From positions 4,552 through 68,551 of the forward strand of contig JBEDUK010000053.1 in assembly GCA_040414485.1 (NCBI GenBank): a stretch of 64,000 nucleotides of DNA, written 5' to 3'. The notes under the pieces were generated by a model. That model did no database searches. It was not told the DNA's origin and was given only the letters and a program-made list of their open reading frames with translations. This stretch comes from JBEDUK01 sp040414485. GTDB taxonomy: Bacteria > Actinomycetota > UBA4738. Below, in pieces: positions 38,933 through 47,032 of the stretch (its first letter is position 1; the number at the start of each line of letters is the position of its first letter). Both the position numbers and the translations under genes were made by a program.

Positions 38933-40168
38933 ATGGGCACCCCTTCCGCACCACCAACCGAACCACGGTCGTCCGCCCGGCGCGCGACGCGGTCCGCCGC
39001 ACGCCGGGTAGCCGCCGCGCAACTGATCTCGCTGACGGGCTCCGAGGCAGCCTTCACCGCACTGGTCGTCGCCGTCTACCGGCAGACGCACTCGGCGTCG
39101 TGGATCTCGGCCGTCCTGCTGGTCGCGTTCTGGACCGGCGGACTGTTGACCCCGTTCGCCGGCTCGCTCGGCGACCGGTTCGACCGCCGGCGCGTCGTGA
39201 TCGCGGCCGACCTGGCCGGCGCGGCGGCGTTCGCGGCGCTCGCCCTCGCGACGTCGCCGTGGGCGCTGCTGCTCCTCACCTTCCTGGACGCCGCGGCGGC
39301 CTCTCCCACGTTCCCGGCGCTCTCCGCGGCCGTGCCGAACCTTGCCGAGCCCGACGACCTGGCGTGGGCGAACGGCACGATCTCGTTCGGCCACAACGTG
39401 GGGCACGTCGCCGGCCCGGCGCTGGGCGGGCTGATCGCGGCCACCGCCGGACCGACCGCGGTGTTCCTGGGCAATGCCGTGACGTTCGTGATCTCCGCCG
39501 CGCTCGTCGCGTCCGTTCACTCGCGGTTCTCCGCCGAGCGTGACCAGGGCGCGGCCGACGAGCACCCGGGCATCTGGAGCGGCTTCGGGTTCATCGCGCG
39601 CGACCGGATCCTGCGGCTGATCGCCGCGGCGTTCATACCGTTCGCGATCGCCGTCGGGAGCGTGATGGTGGCCGAACTGCCGCTCGCCACGTCGTTCGGC
39701 GTGGGCTCGTTCGGCTTCGGCCTGATCTCCGCGGCCTTCGGCGCCGGCGCGCTGGTCGGCGCGCTCGCGGCGCGGCGGCTCGACGAGTCGACAGCCCGGC
39801 GCGGGATCGTGTTCGGGTCGTTCGTCACGGCTGCATTCTTCGGGTCCGTGGCCGGCGCGAACGCGTTCTGGATGGTCCTGGTCGCCATGATCGTGTCGGG
39901 GTTCTCTGACGCGATCGTGGACGTGGCCGTCGAACTGACCTTCCAGCGGCGCTCGCCGGATGCCGTCCGGACCCGGGTGCTGGCGGGGCTGGAGGGCATC
40001 TTCCTGACGGGCCTCGCGGTGTCGTTCCTGTTCGCCGGTGCGTTCGTGACCGCGTTCGGGCCGAAGGCGGCTTACGCGCTCGCCGGCGCCGGCTGCCTCG
40101 TCACGGCCGTCTTGCTCACGCCGTTGCTCCGCGCGCGCTTCTCCAACCGGGCCGAGGAGCGGCGATAG
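38933..40168 (+). CDS. MFS transporter (DHA3/EntS-like drug or siderophore exporter type)
   Basis: 411 residues, about 12 hydrophobic segments. After a Ser/Arg-rich lead, the first helices hold SLTGSEAAFTALVVAVY and LLTPFAGSLGDRFDRRRVV, the MFS loop 2-3 motif with DRFDRR. HNVGHVAGPALGGL is typical of the DHA3 subgroup, which exports small molecules. The second half has FGFGLISAAFGAGALVGAL. The substrate is unknown. GGAG lies upstream of ATG 38933. It is divergent from the riboswitch, so it is not under its control. Confidence 0.85.
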   Translation: MGTPSAPPTEPRSSARRATRSAARRVAAAQLISLTGSEAAFTALVVAVYRQTHSASWISAVLLVAFWTGGLLTPFAGSLGDRFDRRRVVIAADLAGAAAFAALALATSPWALLLLTFLDAAAASPTFPALSAAVPNLAEPDDLAWANGTISFGHNVGHVAGPALGGLIAATAGPTAVFLGNAVTFVISAALVASVHSRFSAERDQGAADEHPGIWSGFGFIARDRILRLIAAAFIPFAIAVGSVMVAELPLATSFGVGSFGFGLISAAFGAGALVGALAARRLDESTARRGIVFGSFVTAAFFGSVAGANAFWMVLVAMIVSGFSDAIVDVAVELTFQRRSPDAVRTRVLAGLEGIFLTGLAVSFLFAGAFVTAFGPKAAYALAGAGCLVTAVLLTPLLRARFSNRAEERR

Positions 40169-40213
40169 GATGATGCGGCGGTTGGGGCCGTCCGGATCGC
40201 GGATCCGGCCGGC

Positions 40214-42088
40214 GTGAGTCCGAACGCCCGAGCGCCGAACGCGAGGTTGCAGCCCGTGGCAGTCATCGAGCACGAGATCGCCGGCCGGTACCGGATCGTG
40301 GGCCGGGTCGCCGCCGGCGGCATGGGCGAGGTCTTTCGAGCCGACGACGCCGTGCTGGGCCGCGAGGTCGCCATCAAGGTGCTGCATCCCCAGTACGCCG
40401 GCGATCGCGGCTTCGTGGAACGCTTCCGTCGCGAGGCGCGCGCCGCGGCGGTCCTGAACCACCCCAACATCGTCGGCGTCTACGACTGGGGCGTGACCGA
40501 GAACACGTACTTCATGGTCATGGAGTTCGTCCGGGGGCACAGCCTCCGGACGATCCTGTCCCGCAACGGCCCGCTCGAGCCGACGCAGGTCGCCGAGGCG
40601 TGCTCCCAGGTGCTGTCGGCCCTCGATCACGCGCACGGCCACGGGATCGTCCACCGGGACATCAAGCCCGAGAACATCCTGGTCACGTCGGACGGCCTGG
40701 TGAAGGTGGCGGACTTCGGCCTCGCTCGGGCGTTCGCCGACTCGACGGTCAGCCAGGTGGAGGGCACCGTCACGGGCACCGTCCAGTACCTGGCGCCGGA
40801 GCAGATCGAGGGGCGGCCGACCGACCCGCGCACGGACCTGTATGCAACCGGCATCGTGATGTTCGAACTGCTCACGGGGTCGGCGCCGTACAGCGGCGAA
40901 ACGTCGGTGGCGATCGCGTACCGGCACCTGAACGACCGTGTGCCGCCGCCGTCGGCACGCATGGCGACCGTGCCGCAGGAGTTCGATGCCCTGGTGCTGC
41001 ACGCGACCGAGAAGGACCCGAAGGACCGCCCGCAGTCGGCGCGCGGCATGCGCGAGGAACTGATGACGGCGTCGCGAACGGCCCGGCCTGCGCCGCGACT
41101 GGCCGACATCGCGCGGCAGATCCCGGCAGCCGAACTGCAGCCGGTCCAGCGGGCGCCGACCGTGACGATCCCGCGCGCGTATTCGCGGAAGGTTCGCCGG
41201 CGCAAGCGCATCGTTCGAGCGGCGGTGATCCTGGTCACGGTGATGGCGCTCTCGGCCGGCGCCTGGGCGGCCTGGGTGTACGCCGTCCCTCACTACACGC
41301 ACGTCCCGCACGGCCTGGCCGGACTCACGCCCGCGCAGGTCACGGCGAAGCTCCAGGCGGCGGGACTCGAGGGCAGACGGGTCGAGCCCGAGCCCTCGTT
41401 GACGGTGGCCTCCAACCTGCTGATCCGCACGATCCCTGAAGAGGGCCTCAAGCTCCGCAAGGGACAGACGATCGACCTGGTCTACTCCTCCGGCCTGGCG
41501 AACGTGCCCGTGGCGGACGTCACGGGGAAGACGCAGGCGGCGGCCACGAGCACGTTGAAGCAGCAGCACTTCGACGTCGCGGTCCGGAAGGAGTACGACG
41601 ACGCGGTGAAGGCAGGGATCGTGATCTCCCAGGACCCGCTGCCGCACAAACCGCTGCAGTGGAAGCAGACCGTCACGATCGTGGTCAGCCGGGGGCCGAG
41701 ACCGATCACGCTCGACGACTACTCCGGCCAGTCGTACGGCGCGGTGAAGGCCGCGCTGCGCAACCTGGGCCTGACCTCGACCGTGGGCTACGACTACTCC
41801 ACCTCCGTCCAGGCGGGCGACGTGATCTCGACGAACCCGCCCGCGGGGAGCGTGCTGCACCGCGGCGACACGGTCGCGGTGCTCGTCTCACTGGGACCGA
41901 AGACCTTCCCCATGCCGAGCGTCATCGGCCTGCCGAAGGACCAGGCGGTGAGCGAACTCGAGGCCGACGGGTTGAAGGTGGTTGTCATCCAGATCCCGGG
42001 CAGTTCCGGCACCACCGTGGTGAGCCAGCTCCCCGCTCCCAACATGACCGTCGAGCAGGGCACCACGGTTCGCATCTACCTCGCCTGA
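40214..42088 (+). CDS. Ser/Thr protein kinase with four PASTA domains (PknB/StkP-like)
   Basis: 624 residues. Kinase domain ~25-290: glycine loop GRVAAGGMGEVF, Lys55 in VAIKV, HRDIKPEN with Asp149, DFG with Asp167, LAPEQ. Basic linker, then one membrane helix (about 333-355), then four extracytoplasmic PASTA repeats (~358-624; ends such as ISQDPLPHKPLQW, ISTNPPAGSVLHRGD, VVSQLPAPNMTVEQG). PASTA kinases sense muropeptides and control cell-wall growth and division. The usual neighbours (FtsW/RodA, PBP, PP2C phosphatase) are absent, so this may be an additional kinase. A GTG start is used; a later GTG before AVIEHEIAGRY is possible. Confidence 0.93.
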   Translation: MSPNARAPNARLQPVAVIEHEIAGRYRIVGRVAAGGMGEVFRADDAVLGREVAIKVLHPQYAGDRGFVERFRREARAAAVLNHPNIVGVYDWGVTENTYFMVMEFVRGHSLRTILSRNGPLEPTQVAEACSQVLSALDHAHGHGIVHRDIKPENILVTSDGLVKVADFGLARAFADSTVSQVEGTVTGTVQYLAPEQIEGRPTDPRTDLYATGIVMFELLTGSAPYSGETSVAIAYRHLNDRVPPPSARMATVPQEFDALVLHATEKDPKDRPQSARGMREELMTASRTARPAPRLADIARQIPAAELQPVQRAPTVTIPRAYSRKVRRRKRIVRAAVILVTVMALSAGAWAAWVYAVPHYTHVPHGLAGLTPAQVTAKLQAAGLEGRRVEPEPSLTVASNLLIRTIPEEGLKLRKGQTIDLVYSSGLANVPVADVTGKTQAAATSTLKQQHFDVAVRKEYDDAVKAGIVISQDPLPHKPLQWKQTVTIVVSRGPRPITLDDYSGQSYGAVKAALRNLGLTSTVGYDYSTSVQAGDVISTNPPAGSVLHRGDTVAVLVSLGPKTFPMPSVIGLPKDQAVSELEADGLKVVVIQIPGSSGTTVVSQLPAPNMTVEQGTTVRIYLA

Positions 42089-42138
42089 GCGCCCCGTCAT
42101 GGTCTGACCGGCCGGTCGGGGAAGCTTCGAACCCGCTG

Positions 42139-43032
42139 ATGTTGATCGGCGCGCACGTCACGACCGGCGGCCGCGGACTCACCGGCGTGATCGACAACGC
42201 GCGCCGGGCGGGGGCCGAGGCGGTGCAGGCCTGGGGCTCGAACCCGCGGGCATGGGCGCTCCCCAGGATCGACCGGGCGCGCGAGGCGGCGTTCGTCGAA
42301 GCGTGGCAGACGTCCGGTCTCCGCGCGTTGTTCCTGCACTCCCCCTACATGGTCAACGTGGCCTCGCCCGACGACCGCTTCCGACGGCGGTCGGTCGAGC
42401 TGGCCAGGGCGACCGTGGCGCTTGCCGAACGGATCGGAGCGGACGGCGTCGTGGTGCACGCCGGCGCCGGTGGCGCGGCGACGCCCGCCGAGGCGCGGGT
42501 CGAGCGCGCCGCGAACTCGCTGGCGGCGATCGCGGCCGACGCGGACCGATCCCGCGTGCTGATCGAGCTCATGGCCGGGACCGCCGGAGCGGTCGCGTCG
42601 ACGTTCGGGGAGGCGCGAATGCTCTTCGATGCCTGCGTCGATGCGACGGGCCGTTCCCGCGGCCGGAGGTTCGGGCTGTGCCTGGACACCTGTCATCTCT
42701 TCGCGGCGGGATACGCCCTGGACACGCCGGACGGGGTCCGTGAGGCGTTCGCCGAGCTCCGCCGCGTGCGCCTGACGAGCCGGCTGCGTCTGGTGCACGC
42801 GAACGACTCCCGGTACCCGCGCGCGGCCCGACGGGACGCGCATACGAACATCGGCGCAGGCCACATCGGCGAACCCGGATTCGCAGCCATCCTCACCGAC
42901 CCGTCGGTGCGGCGCGCGTCGGTCGTCTGCGAGACACCGGGCACGCGCGAGGACACGGCGAGGGACGTCGCGACGCTCCGCCGTCTGGCAGGCCTGGGCA
43001 ACATGCCCGACGTGGGGCCGCCCGGGCGATGA
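42139..43032 (+). CDS. nfo: Endonuclease IV-type AP endonuclease
   Basis: Repairs abasic sites. 297-residue TIM-barrel of the Nfo/AP_endonuc_2 family: IGAHVTTGGRGLTGVIDNAR at the start, ALFLHSPYMVNVAS, GVVVHAGAGGAATP, VLIELMAGT, FGLCLDTCHLFAAGY, RLVHANDSRYPRAARRDAHTNIGAGHIGEPGF and VVCETPG hold the zinc ligands expected of the family. The ATG is 51 bp after the kinase stop, so they may be cotranscribed. Confidence 0.93.
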   Translation: MLIGAHVTTGGRGLTGVIDNARRAGAEAVQAWGSNPRAWALPRIDRAREAAFVEAWQTSGLRALFLHSPYMVNVASPDDRFRRRSVELARATVALAERIGADGVVVHAGAGGAATPAEARVERAANSLAAIAADADRSRVLIELMAGTAGAVASTFGEARMLFDACVDATGRSRGRRFGLCLDTCHLFAAGYALDTPDGVREAFAELRRVRLTSRLRLVHANDSRYPRAARRDAHTNIGAGHIGEPGFAAILTDPSVRRASVVCETPGTREDTARDVATLRRLAGLGNMPDVGPPGR

Positions 43033-43085
43033 AACTGCTGGTACCGTCGGGAACGTCTGGTCGGCAACAGGGGGAAGGGGACGGA

Positions 43086-44315
43086 ATGGGCGTGCATCCG
43101 GTCGGTGCCGGCGGCGTCGTTCGAAGGTCAATGATGGCGGCGTGCGCGGCTGCGCTGTGCATCGGATTGGCCGGGGCCGCTCCCCTGGCCGCGTCGGCCG
43201 CGCCGGCCGCACCAGCCCGGTCGGCGGCGGCGTGCGGGACGACGTTCTCCGTCGTCACGGTGCCGAACCCCGGTTCGATGTCCAATGAACTCCACGATGT
43301 CGTCTCGATCGCGACCACCGACGTCTGGGCGGTCGGGTACCGCATCGACGGTTCGAATCCTCCGGCCACGACCACCGTGCATGACGACGGGACCGGGTGG
43401 ACGCTCGTCCCGAGCGTCGACGGGGGCTCGCCCAAGAACGGCCAGCTCTTCAGCGTGGACGCGACCTCGAGCACCGATGTCTGGGCCGCGGGCTCGTACA
43501 CGAACGCGACGGGCTTCCAGCAGACGCTGATCGAGCGCTGGGACGGCGGGGCGTGGGCACGCGTTCAGAGCCCCGGCAACGGCACGCCGAAGAACGGCTC
43601 GCTGGGCGGCATCGATGCCCGCACCACGACCGACGCCTGGGCGGTCGGCTCCTACGTCAACAAGCACGGGATCCAGCTGACGCTCGCCCTTCGCTGGGAT
43701 GGGCACGCGTGGAGCGTCGTCCCCACGCCCAACCCGGCGCCCGCCGGCGCGCCGAAGAACGGCGGGCTCGGGTCCGTCTACGCCCTGAGCGACACGAACG
43801 TGTGGGCGGTGGGCTCCTATCTCGACGCCGATGCGCTCAGCCAGCCGCTCGTCGAGCACTGGAACGGCACGGCGTGGTCCGTCGTCAAGACGCCGGACCT
43901 CGGCGCCGACGAGGCTGCGCTCACGGACGTGACCGCGCTCTCCTCGAGCGCGGTCTGGGCGGTCGGGTTCCGCGACACGCTCACCCTGGTCGAACGGTGG
44001 GACGGCGCGAAGTGGAGCGTCGTGGACAGCCCCACGCCGGGCGCCCACCACAACGCGAACCTCTCCGGGATCACCGCGATCCGCGCGGGCGACCTCTGGG
44101 CCGCCGGCGCCTACGTCACCGACCAGCCGTCATTGGGCACGCTGGTCGAGCACTGGAACGGGTCGAAGTGGACCGTGTCGTCGAGCGGAAACGCGACGGG
44201 CGACGACAGCCTGTCGGCCATCGACGGCAACGGAACCGAGGTCTGGGCCGTGGGCGACGTGTTCCCACCGACCGGCGCGGAGAAGAACCTCGCCCTCCAT
44301 CGCTGCCCCGGCTAG
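43086..44315 (+). CDS. Secreted seven-repeat beta-propeller-like protein
   Basis: 409 residues: an N-terminal signal peptide (hydrophobic MMAACAAALCIGLAGA then AAPAAPARSAAA), then seven repeats of ~50 residues. Each repeat has a core like DVWAVGSY, then TLVEHWNG-x-x-W-x-V and PxPG (repeat cores YRID, YTN, YVN, YLD, FRDT, YVT, DVFP). Seven repeats suggest a seven-bladed propeller, probably a surface binding protein. No enzyme motif seen. GGGGGAAGGGG lies before ATG 43086; ATG 43029 overlaps the nfo stop but would add a non-signal lead. A paralogue lies at 56.7-57.9 kb. Confidence 0.75.
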   Translation: MGVHPVGAGGVVRRSMMAACAAALCIGLAGAAPLAASAAPAAPARSAAACGTTFSVVTVPNPGSMSNELHDVVSIATTDVWAVGYRIDGSNPPATTTVHDDGTGWTLVPSVDGGSPKNGQLFSVDATSSTDVWAAGSYTNATGFQQTLIERWDGGAWARVQSPGNGTPKNGSLGGIDARTTTDAWAVGSYVNKHGIQLTLALRWDGHAWSVVPTPNPAPAGAPKNGGLGSVYALSDTNVWAVGSYLDADALSQPLVEHWNGTAWSVVKTPDLGADEAALTDVTALSSSAVWAVGFRDTLTLVERWDGAKWSVVDSPTPGAHHNANLSGITAIRAGDLWAAGAYVTDQPSLGTLVEHWNGSKWTVSSSGNATGDDSLSAIDGNGTEVWAVGDVFPPTGAEKNLALHRCPG

Positions 44316-44331
44316 GCCGGGCTTCGCCTAG
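44307..44331. terminator. Nested hairpins between convergent genes
   Basis: CCCGGC-TAG-GCCGGG (44307-44321, the loop is the stop codon) overlaps CTAGGC...GCCTAG (44312-44331, 8 nt loop). They sit between the propeller gene and the convergent molybdenum oxidoreductase and could act as a bidirectional or switching terminator. No T-tract. Confidence 0.4.
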
Positions 44332-44335
44332 GGGT

Positions 44336-44962
44336 CTAGGGTTCGGACTCGGCGTCCCGCGTCTCCTGGTAGGAGTACCGCTCCTCGCGCCACGGGTCCG
44401 CGTGCACGTGGTACCCGCGCACCTCCCAAAACCCGCGGACGTTCCGGTCGACGAACTCCAGCCCGCGCAGCCACTTCGCGCTCTTCCACGCGTAGCGCTT
44501 CGGCACGACCAGCCGAAGGGGGAACCCGTGCTGCGGCTCCAGCGGCTCCCCGCCGTGCGCCCACGCCACCAGCACGTCGTCGTCCATCATCGCCTGCAGG
44601 GACAGCTCGCTCGTGTAGCTGTATTCGCACCGCGCCGTCACCCAGGCCGCGTCGGGCTTCGGCTTCGCACGCTCGGCCAGCACACGGAACGGGATGCCCT
44701 CCCATGAGTTGTCGAGCGTGGTCCATCCCGTCACGCAGTGCATGTCGGCCGTCACGGTCACCGGCCCGAGCGCCTTCAACTCCTCGTAGGTCAGCGTGAA
44801 CGGGTTCTCGACCAGGCCGCTCACCTCGAGCGTCCAGTCCGAACCGTCGCTCCGCGGGATCGGGCCGTAGTGCAGCACCGGCCATCCCTTCACGAGCCGG
44901 TTGCCGGGCGGCACGCGCCGCGCGATCTCCTCCGGGTACCGCGGGCCGCCGAAGATCTTCAT
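44336..44962 (-). CDS. Sulfite-oxidase-type molybdenum-binding domain protein
   Basis: 208 residues made of the oxidoreductase molybdopterin-binding domain alone: LEVSGLVENPFTLTYEELKA, Mo ligand Cys76 in ADMHCVTGW, QHGFPLRLVVPKRYAWKSAKW near the end. No signal peptide, no dimerisation domain and no heme, so it is shorter than the 14 kb enzyme. The family includes YedY-like proteins and bacterial sulfite oxidases. It starts 3 bp after the threonine aldolase stop and is probably cotranscribed. Partner and substrate unknown. Confidence 0.87.
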   Translation of the reverse strand: MKIFGGPRYPEEIARRVPPGNRLVKGWPVLHYGPIPRSDGSDWTLEVSGLVENPFTLTYEELKALGPVTVTADMHCVTGWTTLDNSWEGIPFRVLAERAKPKPDAAWVTARCEYSYTSELSLQAMMDDDVLVAWAHGGEPLEPQHGFPLRLVVPKRYAWKSAKWLRGLEFVDRNVRGFWEVRGYHVHADPWREERYSYQETRDAESEP

Positions 44963-44965
44963 GCC

Positions 44966-46027
44966 TCAGGCCGACGCTGCCGCCGGCATGGACGCCGACA
45001 GCCGGCGCCACACCGCGATCGTCTCCTCCACGTCCTCGCGCGTGACGTCGCGGTGGGTGACCAGACGGACCTTGCCCGCTTCGGCGTTCGAGAGCACGCC
45101 CTCGGCCTTGAATCGACCGACGACCTCCCATGGAGCCAGGCCGAATTCCCGCACGTCGATGAACACCATGTTCGTCTCGACCTCGTCCGGGTCGACGGTG
45201 CCCGGCGACGCCTCCGCGATCCCCTCCGCCAGGCGCCGCGCGTTCTCGTGGTCCTCGTGGAGGCGCTTCGGCCCCTCGTCCAGGGCGACCATGCCCGCCG
45301 CGGCAAGGATGCCCGCCTGCCGCCATGCGCCGCCGAACAGGATCTTCGTCTTGCGGGCCTCGCGGATGAACGGCGCGGGGCCGCACAGAACCGAACCGAC
45401 GGGCGCGCCCAGGCCCTTCGACAGGCAGAACATCAGGGTGTCCACCTCGGCCGCGTACTCGTGAACGGGCACACCGGAGGCCACGCTCGCGTTGAAGATG
45501 CGCGCGCCGTCCAGGTGCACGGCGAGCCCGCCGTCCCGTCCGGCCTTGGCGACCGCGCGGAGATCATCGATGGGCCACACGGATCCACCGCCCGCGTTGT
45601 GGGTGTTCTCCAGCGAGAGGAGGTCGAACCCGATCGCGTCCAGCGGATCCGGCGCCAGCGCCTCGTGCACCTGCTCGACGGTGATCACGCCGCGTGGCGC
45701 CGGGAGCGCCATCGGCGCGATGCCGGAGAGCGCCGCCGACGAATGCACCTCCGTCGAGCCGACGTGCGAATGCTCCGCGCAGAGCACGAAGTGTCCCGAC
45801 CGCACGTGCTGGTGCAGGGCGATCTGGTTCGCCATGGTTCCGGTGGGCACGAAGACCGCGGCGTCCTTGCCCGTGACCTCTGCACAGCGCTCCTGAAGGC
45901 GGTTCACCGTCGGATCGTCGCTGTACCAGTCGTCGCCGACCTCCGCCTCATACATGGCGCGCCGCATCGCCTCGGTGGGCTTCGTGACGGTGTCGGAGCG
46001 GAGATCGATCGGTCGGGGGCGATCCAC
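44966..46027 (-). CDS. ltaE: Low-specificity L-threonine aldolase
   Basis: PLP enzyme cleaving threonine to glycine and acetaldehyde, 353 residues. Signatures: IDLRSDTVTKPTEAMRRAM, VGDDWYSDDPTVNRL, FVPTGTMANQIAL, LENTHNAGGGSVWP, VHLDGARIFNASVA and the PLP Lys in MFCLSKGLGAPVGSVL. GTG 46027 begins exactly at the family N-terminus and lies 8 nt after a minus-strand TATACT, so it is probably leaderless. The divergent ketopantoate reductase gene starts only 25 bp away. Confidence 0.92.
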   Translation of the reverse strand: MDRPRPIDLRSDTVTKPTEAMRRAMYEAEVGDDWYSDDPTVNRLQERCAEVTGKDAAVFVPTGTMANQIALHQHVRSGHFVLCAEHSHVGSTEVHSSAALSGIAPMALPAPRGVITVEQVHEALAPDPLDAIGFDLLSLENTHNAGGGSVWPIDDLRAVAKAGRDGGLAVHLDGARIFNASVASGVPVHEYAAEVDTLMFCLSKGLGAPVGSVLCGPAPFIREARKTKILFGGAWRQAGILAAAGMVALDEGPKRLHEDHENARRLAEGIAEASPGTVDPDEVETNMVFIDVREFGLAPWEVVGRFKAEGVLSNAEAGKVRLVTHRDVTREDVEETIAVWRRLSASMPAAASA

Positions 46028-46035
46028 GGGCGGCG

Positions 46036-46043
46036 AGTATAGT
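46036..46043. promoter_or_regulatory. Shared divergent -10 element (AGTATAGT)
   Basis: In the 24 bp gap between two divergent GTG starts, AGTATAGT gives TATAGT on the plus strand (8 nt before GTG 46052) and TATACT on the minus strand (8 nt before GTG 46027). Both genes would make leaderless mRNAs, and each -35 region would lie in the other gene. Confidence 0.6.
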
Positions 46044-46051
46044 CCGGCCTC

Positions 46052-47032
46052 GTGCGGGTCCTGATCGCGGGCACGGGCGGGGTCGGCGGCTATCTCGGCG
46101 CCCGGTTGAGTCAGGCCGGCAACCCGGTGACCTTTTTGGCGCGGGGCCGGACGCTGGAGGCGCTGCGCGCGAACGGGCTCTTCGTTCGAAGCGATCACGG
46201 CGACGTTCGCCTGGAGCGGGTGACGGCGATCGAACGGGCCGGCGGCGAGGCGGGCGGGGCGAACGGCGGGGCGGCCGACGCGGTCCTGTTCTGCGTGAAG
46301 CTGTACGACAACGACGGTGCCGCCGACGCGGCCGCCGGCGCCGTGGTGCCGGGAACCGTAATCTGTTCGTTCCAGAACGGCGTCGAGAGCGCGCGGTTCC
46401 TTCGCGAGCGCTTCCCGGCAGCGACGGTCGTGGGCGGCGTCGCGCGGATCGAGGCGTGGACCGTGCAGCCCGGTGTGGTCGAGCAGCGTGGGGCCTTCAC
46501 CAGCCTGACGGTCGGCGCGTTCGACCCTGAACAACGCGCGGTCGCCGAGGGGCTCGCGGCAGCCTTCCGAGGATCGCCGACCCAGGTCGACGTGGCCGAC
46601 GACATCGCCTCCGCGCTGTGGTTCAAGCTGCTGATCATCGCCGGGATCGGTGGCGTGACCGCGTACTACCGGTCCACGATCGGCGACGTCCGGTCCGATC
46701 CTGATCGGCGCGCGCTCATCGTCAGCGTGTTCGAAGAGGTCGAAGCCGTCGCCGCCGCGCAGCGCATCGACCTTCCGCCTGACCCGGTCGAGATGATGGT
46801 CAACACGGTTGACCAGATGCTGCCGGCGGAGTTCATGTCCTCCATGTGCCGGGACGTGCTTGCCGGTCGTCCGCTGGAGGTCGAGGGGATCAACGGGGCC
46901 GTCGTGCGCTTCGGGGCCGGATGCGGAATACCGGCGCCGGCGAACCAGCGGATCGTGGACGAGCTGCTGCCGCTGCATCGGCGCGCGATGGCCTCGCGAG
47001 GACGGCCCGCCGCGGACCCGGCTCAGCCGTAA
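46052..47032 (+). CDS. 2-dehydropantoate 2-reductase (ketopantoate reductase family)
   Basis: NADPH-dependent reductase of 326 residues. N-terminal Rossmann motif RVLIAGTGGVGGYLGARL at residue 2. AVLFCVKLYD and ICSFQNGVES follow, then the C-terminal domain with the likely catalytic Lys in ALWFKLLIIAGIGGVTAYYR and an SSMCRDVLAGRPLEVEGINGAV tail typical of PanE/ApbA. It could make pantoate for CoA, or act on another 2-oxo acid as many paralogues do. Its last 10 bp overlap the convergent membrane-protein gene. Confidence 0.9.
   Translation: MRVLIAGTGGVGGYLGARLSQAGNPVTFLARGRTLEALRANGLFVRSDHGDVRLERVTAIERAGGEAGGANGGAADAVLFCVKLYDNDGAADAAAGAVVPGTVICSFQNGVESARFLRERFPAATVVGGVARIEAWTVQPGVVEQRGAFTSLTVGAFDPEQRAVAEGLAAAFRGSPTQVDVADDIASALWFKLLIIAGIGGVTAYYRSTIGDVRSDPDRRALIVSVFEEVEAVAAAQRIDLPPDPVEMMVNTVDQMLPAEFMSSMCRDVLAGRPLEVEGINGAVVRFGAGCGIPAPANQRIVDELLPLHRRAMASRGRPAADPAQP

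Noticed and set aside
38795..41860. A 1021-codon open frame on the minus strand
   Set aside because: It runs antisense to the MFS and kinase genes, has the His/Arg/Asp-rich composition of a GC-rich shadow frame, and crosses the gap between two certain genes.
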